Shown here in pieces: positions 31,001 to 40,000 of a stretch of 64,000 nt of DNA. A program made the position numbers and the translations under genes. This DNA is from Anolis sagrei (lineage: Eukaryota > Chordata > Lepidosauria > Squamata > Anolidae): the NCBI RefSeq assembly GCF_037176765.1, contig NC_090022.1:48857209-48921208 (forward strand). The letters are read 5' to 3'. The notes under the pieces were generated by a model. It was not told the origin of the DNA and searched no databases. It saw only the letters and a program-made list of their open reading frames with translations. How positions within the stretch are numbered: position 1 is the first letter of the stretch; every line of letters starts with the position of its first letter.

Positions 31001-34000
31001 ATGATAAAGGTTAGCTGCTTTTTTCATAAAGAGGAAAGACAAAGAATATGTTATTTCTCAAGCTCTGAAGAAAGGGAAACCAGGATGATGTAAGATCTTG
31101 TTTATTGGATTGCCTCTGATTGTAACTGATCTGACAGGATACTGGAAATTGTGTTTACCTACTATCATTGCTCAGGAAGAGGTGTTCCTCTGATAACACA
31201 ATTTACCACCTCACTTCAAGAGTGTATGCTAACGTTTATAGGTATGTTTCCTTGACTTTAATCTAATTTAATATAGTACCTTGGTAAGATCACATTAAAG
31301 GTGTTTTTATTTTAGTACCTATACAAGGCTTTTAGAACTTCAACCGGATTCTGCCTTACCTGTTAAGAAGGGTAAGCCTTTGACAAATATTGAGAGGGTG
31401 AAAGATAAACCTACGAGAATAAATTTCTCATTTTACTTGGAAGGGGAGCCTATTTGAATGCTCTCTGAATTTCCCACAATGGACAAGTTAAAAGAACAAC
31501 ATTTATAGATTTTTTTTGTTAACTTAAGGGCCCTTCCACGCAGCCCTATATCAAGACAAAAAATCCCACAATATCTGCTTTGAACTGGATTATCTGAGTC
31601 CACACTCAGATAATGTGGGATTTTCTGCCTTCATATAGAGCTATATAGAATGGCTCATATTGTTCTTGCTGCTGTTCTGTGCATTCAAATCAATTCTCAG
31701 TTCATTCAGAGGATGGTTGTCATTGACTTCCTCCAAAGAAAGTATAATCTGACCAGTGGGTTTCAATGGGTAAGTGGGGAATTTGCATTTTTATTGCCAA
31801 GAGCCCACTGAAACCACTATATCCCACTGTCTCTACAAACATTTCATTTCTGCCTGTTATATATTATCATTTGATTTGTTGTATTGTTTGATGTTTAGAG
31901 AAGTAAAATAAGTTTTTATCAAAACCATTATATTTCTGAAAAATATTAATATAAACTTCTGATAATTTAAAATCCATAATAGCTGAAGCCAGGGCTGCAG
32001 TTTATCTTGATACTCTTGATGTATAAAATATGAACAGCATCTGTGATTCTGCCAAGCCACCTTTGGTGGGACATATTATTCTTTTCCTGTCATGTGTCTT
32101 ATTCTGACATTCTTATTTTCAGAGGTAGAAAATTCAGGCAGTCTTTCTATCTTCATATTCAAGTTGTAATGCTCCTGATACTGTCATTTAAAAAACAACG
32201 AATTAAGATGTCTTGCTAACCTTATTGCTTCCAGTCCAATAGCCCTGGAAAACCAGGGGGCCAAACAATATGGAGAGCTTTCAGGTTAATTGGATTTCAC
32301 ATAAGAAAGGCAATGTTGAACAAGGCCAAGGTTAGTTTGTTCTCTCATATTAAATATCTGAATAGGATTTCTGTTTTAATTTTGTATGGCCTCCCTCAAC
32401 CTGGTGACATTCAAATATAATACACCAGCCAACGTTAGCAATGGAGGCTCTAGGCTGAATAATTTGGCCTCTCTTGTAGTGATGGTGTTATACTGTACAG
32501 GCTGTTTTACGGGTTCCTTTCTTAAAGAAAATACTCTCCAGCTAACATGACACCATTATTTGGTGACAAAAAAGGAGCAGACCTATTCTGTGTTTCCCAG
32601 AAGGCAGGGCCAGGCCTAATGCAGTTACATGGGGGGGGGGGGGTAGACTCAATGGCCCATGGGACCCCTTCCCACTCTTGGTTTCTGCAATGTATTTGTT
32701 TTATTAGAGGATTCCATATGCAATTTAGCTTTCTCTAAATATTGAGTATGTGTGTGCTAAAGATTATATCACTTGAAATCATTTGTCTTCTGGTATTATC
32801 CATCAAACCCAAACATTTATATATGCAAAGTCAGAGGCAAAAAAATCAACACTTTTACATTGTGAAAGCAATACATATTGATATTTGGAATGGCCCTGGA
32901 CTAGGATTGTTGGATTGTGTGATTTTAATATTAATATGTTTTTAACTCCACGTTTTAATGTTTAAATGTCATTGCATTGTTATGATTTAATTGATAACTG
33001 TATGTTATTATTGTTTTATGTTAGGATTTTATGTATGTGAGGCATTGAATTTTGCTGTATATATGTTGGAAACCTCTTTGAGTCCTCCTTGGGGTGAGAA
33101 AAGCGGTATACAAATGAAGTAAGTAAATAATAATAAAACATTTTTGTACATGGTACATTATATCTCTCTACTGTATTGTAGTTTGACAAGACTTGCCATT
33201 CAACTTGCACTTCAATATATGACAGCAGTTTTGTTTTTCCTCCACAATCACGGCATGCTGTTGTTCCCTGGCCATGACAAATCTCACACCTGTGAAGAAA
33301 AAAAAGACTATTCTTTATGAAATAAATTAACTTGATCATCAACATCTAGCAAGACATGGCTACTTAACAAACACAAATTTACAAAATGCTACCCTCTACT
33401 CATAAAGCCTACTATCCTGAGTCATCCAATATAATTCAGACTGGGTTGTTGTAGGTTTTTTTGGGCTATATGGCCATGTCTCTAGAACATGGCCATATAG
33501 CCTGAAAAAACCTACAACAACCCAGTGATTCTGGCCATGAAAGCCTTTGACAATACATAATTCAGACTGTTTCATCCCTGAGCAACAGGCTGTCTCCAGG
33601 TCCATTCTTATAGCACCCACAAGCCCCTAAAATATAAATATATCAAATAATCATTTGCCTCCAAATAACCTGTTTGGGAAATTGGGAGAATTATCGCCAC
33701 ATTTTTGGGCCACCTGGACCTTTTTAGTATGGAGTGAAACTTTTTCTTTAAAAGAAAGTGGACAGATGTTATTTCATATTGTCAAGTAAAGACTCCCCTG
33801 GAGTTAAAATGACTGGATGAATCCAAAATCATGGCAATGGTGTTTGTAAGCATTTTAGGATTTCTTTTTGGGTTTTGTTTGGTTTGTTTTGGGTTTGGTT
33901 TGATTTGGTTTGGTTTTTTGTTTTTTGCAGGAAGACACAGCACTCCAATATATCAAGGGAGGTGATGGCAATGAAGCAGCCTAGCTTCCCACAGTGGCTC

Positions 34001-37000
34001 ATGTTTGCCATACGCTTCCACTTCTTTTATTGTTTATTTGCTACATGCCAAACATATAAACAATCTTTTTCTCTTTTTTCCTCACAAAATTTTATGGCAT
34101 TCATATTTATAGATAATAACTATCTTTAAGTTCTAGATTTTCCCCCTTCATGCACCGTTATACCTATCTTTATTTATACTTCCTCTCCTGTCATTATTTA
34201 TTTGCTCCATGCTGAGAAAGTGTGACTTGCCCAAAATCACCCAGTGAGTTCCATGATTGAGTGGAGCTCCAAATCCACATCTCCAGAGTTGCACTCCAAT
34301 ACTGAAGCCACTACACTGGTTTCTTTAAGGGCCTTTCTACACTGCCCTCTATCCCAGAATCTGATCCCAGATAAACTGAATTATATGGCCAATTCCAAAA
34401 CACAAAAGTCATTTTCAAATCTTTCAGAGCTTTTGAGTTGTATTTTTTAAAATGCCACTGCTTGTGAATTTGGGATGCAGTAGAAAGCGGGATTCTTATC
34501 TTAAAATCTTTCTCCTGCACAACAGCATCATCTGCTGGTCCTGAAGATACATAACAAGTTAAGGGGTTTTGGTTTTTTTTGGGGGGGGGGGGGGGGTTAT
34601 ATAATTGTTTTTGTTTTTTCATATACTCCAGGATGAGCTGTTTTAGTTCCATTTTGTGGTTACAGAATGTACAAGAAAACTAAACCTAGACACTAGGCAT
34701 TCTGATGCATCATACTCTGCACATTCACATTTGTTTTTGATTTGGGGGGGGGGGGGGGTTGGCATGATGGTTAACTTTTTTTTCCTAGTATAGTAAAACC
34801 AAGACAGATGGAAGTGCTATTATATTGCCCCTATGTCTCCAACACAGATGACACAGATGTAATATGACATAACATTCCATATACTATGAAAACAATTCAG
34901 CTAAATCCTTTTGTTTAGTTTTATTGTGATTTGTTTAATGCTACAGTATGACTCCAGTTCTCTTAACACTGGTATCCAGGGTTCCCCTACTCACATCCAA
35001 CAATATGTAAAATTCACTAGGCAGGTGATTCTATGGTATGCTTCTATGAATACCATACAGTCACCCTGGAAGGCATAGCAATTTCCTCCAGGATACATCT
35101 CTAGGGTTTTTCTAGCTCCTCCAGCATGTTATGGCAACTTCCAATGGTAGTCATTCATCTTAATAGTTTACATGTGTAACTATGTAGGATCACTATGCAA
35201 CAAGGATGCAATATACCTGTTCTATTTGGTACTAATAGGGTGTTTTCAATCAATATTGTACTTTCTCGGCCTTGGAGATTGTACTTGGGGATTCTTTCCC
35301 TCAAACAATGATGGAAAACTATGCAACTTTCATAAGAAAGCTACAGAGCTTCCCACCTTCCCACCCTCCCAAATGCATAATTTTCTAGCAAGTTGTGGAG
35401 TTTTCCCAAAAGGTAGAGGAAAAAAGTATAAAATGTAAAAACTGGATTTTTGCACATAATTAAATGTAGTACAACTTTAAATGTTGATATGTTTTAGAAA
35501 ACAGGTTGGTGCATAGTTACAAAAGCTGTGAACCTGCAAAAAAGTGTGTGTGTGTATGGGGGGGGGGGTGTCACAAAACTGTTTTACAGCTTTAAATGTT
35601 TCCCAACTTTAAGGTTGCAAAACTTTAATTATGATACAACTTTAAATTTCTACAATTTGATAAGTTGCACAATTTTTAAAAATTGTAGTTTTCATATTGT
35701 TTAACATTCAAATTCATGGCACAGATCAATCACACATGTCTCATATCCCTTTATATATTGACTTACTTACTTGACAATTCGACGTCCAGCACAGAGGGTA
35801 CATGATAGATTATTAAAAAGAGGATATCCTCTTCCAGTGCACACGAGGCATGGCACCTGTTGGTATTCAATTTAAAATTTAAGAGCCAGAAGTAATCAAA
35901 GGCTGAAATCTCATATCAAATGCTTCATAGGTTTGTGTAAGCAGATACTTACAGTTTTGTGACCCCAGCACAAGGTGCATGTTTTTCTGCCTGAACACTC
36001 ACACACTGGGCATCCCTTTGAATCAAAGAAATAAAAGCATGAAAATGTTGCTACCTTTTTTGATTGAGGTTTTATTTGATGAGACAACAAAGTTGTAAAT
36101 TGTTGTTATAATTGTCTTGTTTGGGCATCTAATGGTGCCAATTGTGAGGCTGTCTTCAGTCCCCCGTCCCATTCCCATCCCTCAGGGGTAAGAAGGGCTG
36201 GATACAAATAGTTGAAATAAATAAATACAAAATAAAGAGCTCAGTATCAGAGCAGAGAAATTGGCATTAAGTATACAGATCTTCTATTTCATGTGCTATA
36301 GCCTTATTCTGGCTGTCATTTTTTCAGATAACTTGGTTCTAGATTTAAGAAGACATAACTGTACTTTATAGAAAACTGGAGAATAACTTCCCCTGCCCCA
36401 GAAGGCTGACATCTTTATGCATTTTAGGCAGAACTCTAAATAGTGGAGCAGGATGTAGACCCTTCTCCGACATACCTAGATACAGTATGAGGTCAGGAAG
36501 ATGACTAAAATTTAATGATAACACTTCTTTGATAGCATCACTGACTTTAATGGGACTTTTTCAAATTAAAAAGTCACAGGGTTACACTGCAAGGGATGGC
36601 ATTATGACCACTAGGCTATGGGTAGAAATATTTGCTTTAGTTTCAAAAGAAAGCAAGGGCAGGGCCATCCTGGTTGTGCTGGGGAGGGAGTTCCAATTCT
36701 GGGAGTAGTCACTGAGAATTTCCTGTCCATTTGTTCCCAACAAAACATATCTAAAAATCTGGTGGAAAGGAGAAGGGCTTCTCCAGGTGGAATCGGAGCT
36801 CTAGTGGATTCACACTGAGAAACAGTCCTTCAAATAACCTTGACCCATGTTTTATAGGTCAAAACAGATCAAATATCTTCTTTGTGTTGAAAAAAGTCTA
36901 CCACACCAATTCTGCTGTCATAGATGTGGATGAGAACTGCTAGTTTGTCTTTAAAGAATTTCTTTAGATGCAGGAAAGAAAGAGTTTGAGATTTCTGAAA

Positions 37001-40000
37001 ACTTGAATGAAAGAACTTGAGATTAAAAATAAAAAAATGTGAAGAGAAAACCAAAGTGACACAGAAATCAACATAAAAGTTGCTTTGGCTTCCAAGATCA
37101 GTCAAGAATGGCTTTGCTCTTTCAATCATCCATACATTTGCATTCACTATGTACCGTTATAGAAGATGTGTGAGGTACTTTGATCGTCATAATCTTGTCT
37201 TTGAACATGTCAGGAACATCTGCTCTTAGATCCCAAGGCAAAGGAGCTGCACCATTTTGAGGAGAATCTACCTCTTCATCTAAGGAAGAAGAAAGAAAAG
37301 TTGGGCTACTTTCTAACTACCTCAGTTATGCCATGCCACAAGTAAAACATGGAGAGTCTAATAATACTTACCCCAGTATGGTTCTGATTTCCATGATGCA
37401 AACCTTGATTCAGTGAAGGTCTCTAAGCGATACTAAGAAATGGTTTTCAAAAGTCAAATATGAAAACATTAGGAGGAAAGTCAGAAAATAATGAATTATA
37501 CTTATGGACATTATGCATAGATACTAGTAAATTCTATTTATGTTACAAACTGGGAAGATTGCTTTTTGCAATGAAACTCCCAGAATTCTCCAGCCAGCAT
37601 GGCTATTATACTTTCCCAAATCCTCGCTCTACTTGACTGAGGAGCATTTGGGGTGCTTTTAAACAAAAAAAATTGTATATCCCTCTAATTAACAGATGAG
37701 TAGCTAGGAATCAAATATGGTGAATAGCCAAATGCTGATAATGGTCTTCTGGAGTTTAAAGGTGGACATTTTAAGATTGTGTTTGCTTAGGGAAATATCT
37801 TAGGAGCCTAGGAGATGGTATCTCATTAAGGTACCTGGCACAAGAGGTTGATATAGCAATTATTAAACAACAGCATGCTTTTCTTGTTGAGCCTTAAGGG
37901 ATGAAAATGCTGGTGCTACCAGTACCGTCATGCTGGGTTTAGCTCAATGTCCTAAGAAAATGACAACTGGAAAAAACTGTCTGTTCACATAGAAACAAAA
38001 ATTGCCTTATCTGAATACAGCAATGTGTAAACAATTAGACATGTTTAATACAAAATAGGAGGGAGTCCTGAGAAGCAAATAGATAATTAGAGAGATACTA
38101 TTAGGGAAGGCAAAGGCATACTGGACAAGTTCTGTAAACAAAGACTGTTGAATTAAACACTATCGGTCAGGTCCCATGTTTTAGCAGAGTAAATCACTAT
38201 AGGACTAATGTTCAAGGACAGAGGTTTATCTGAAGAATGTTGGATTGTAAAACTTTATTATTCATGGTCTAAACTGTACATGAAGAAACTTATTGTAAGT
38301 TTCTTCCCCATCCCAACTTGAATTGTATTAGCAAATATAGCATACCTGACCCAACACCATACTATACATTAATATGTACTATATAATATATGCTATTTAT
38401 GTGTGTGTGTGTGTGTGTGCAAAGCACAATGCACAATTCACAACCACAATGAACAATGGACAGCTAGAAAACACTGCACTGAGATATACTGTGACTTCTG
38501 CATGCTCAACAACAAACAAATCTTCGTGTCTTGGTTTTTAGTCCTGTTCCTGGGGTTACTGGTGCACTGACTAAGAAAATGGCATTAGGTAAACAGCATT
38601 CACTCTACTTATGATTTTCTATAATTATATATATATCGCTTTATCTCCCTGGAAGGACTCAGGATGGATACATATAAGGCAAAAATTCAATGTCTTTTAA
38701 CACAAACATGGCATACAATACACAGATAGGTAAAGATCATCCCCTTTTATCCATTTCCGGCGTCTGAAGGTGATGCTCAACTTCCGGCCATGGGGAGGTG
38801 CTGTTGTTTCATTTTTCCATGCTGAAGGAGCCTGCTGGCCATAGCCTTCTCTGATCTTCTGCCAGCATATTTGCATGTCTGCATTGGGCATCCCTGTACC
38901 TTCCTATCAGAGGCAGTACCTATTTATCTACTCATATTGCATGCAAAGGCAAGCAAATGGTGACTCGCATATGGCATGTGTTCTGTATTTCAAAAACTAG
39001 AGCTGATGCAGGAACTGGCACTATTTTTTGAATTGGAAGGTCAAATATGTTCAGAAATAAGGCTAACATTTGAGGCATCAAATGTGTGTTGGCCAGTGAT
39101 TTTTCTCACAAAATGTCAGCTGCAGGAAAGAATTAATGACAAATATAACAACAAAGTAAACATTATAGGTAGGCAGCAGTGAGGTTAGTGGCTTCCTTTT
39201 CAATGAGATAGTGAATCTGTCCAAGTTTTTAGTGTGATGCTTAAAGGCAGTGTTGCATCTATTTGGGGAACAAGTTCAGCACCTTGGACAGCTCACTTAA
39301 AATCCAATACAAAACCAGGATTAGAATCACCACCGCACTGATGCAGAAGCTACAGGCTACCATTGCAGCAATGTACAACTACTAAGCCTTTTATAGCAAA
39401 GTGAGGTAAAAATGTGCAATGCCTAACAGAATTATGTGAATGGATTAAATTATAAGGAATGAGCAATAGTATGCACATGCACAATCACAAATGTGTATTT
39501 CAGCTTTTTTATTTATGACATTTATAGTCCGCCTTTCTCAACCATACAGTGACTCAAGGCGGGTTACAGATTGGCACGATTCAATGCCATGCATTCATAA
39601 AAGTATGATTATAAACAGTCAACAGAACAATATAAAAACATATATAAAACCATAAAAACATTTCAACCATCTTCTTGGCATTTTTCTAATTACATATTGC
39701 CCATCTAGACATTTAAATACGGTTGCTTTACATTTAGCACAAAGTGCTAGCATATATAAAACCTGCCAATTTTTTAAAAAGTTGCATATTACAACCAACA
39801 GTATTTTATGTACTTGCACTTTATTCAAAATAGAGGTTATTCAAAGTAGCTTATGCTGCCTTAGTCTAAGAGGAAGGGAATGACAAACTTTATTTGAATC
39901 AATTATGCCAAGAAAGCTTATCAGTCAAAATCAATGTAGAAGGGGCCAAGAATAGAAACAAAAGTTGCTCATTGATATATTGTTTAAACTTGTCTTTCAG

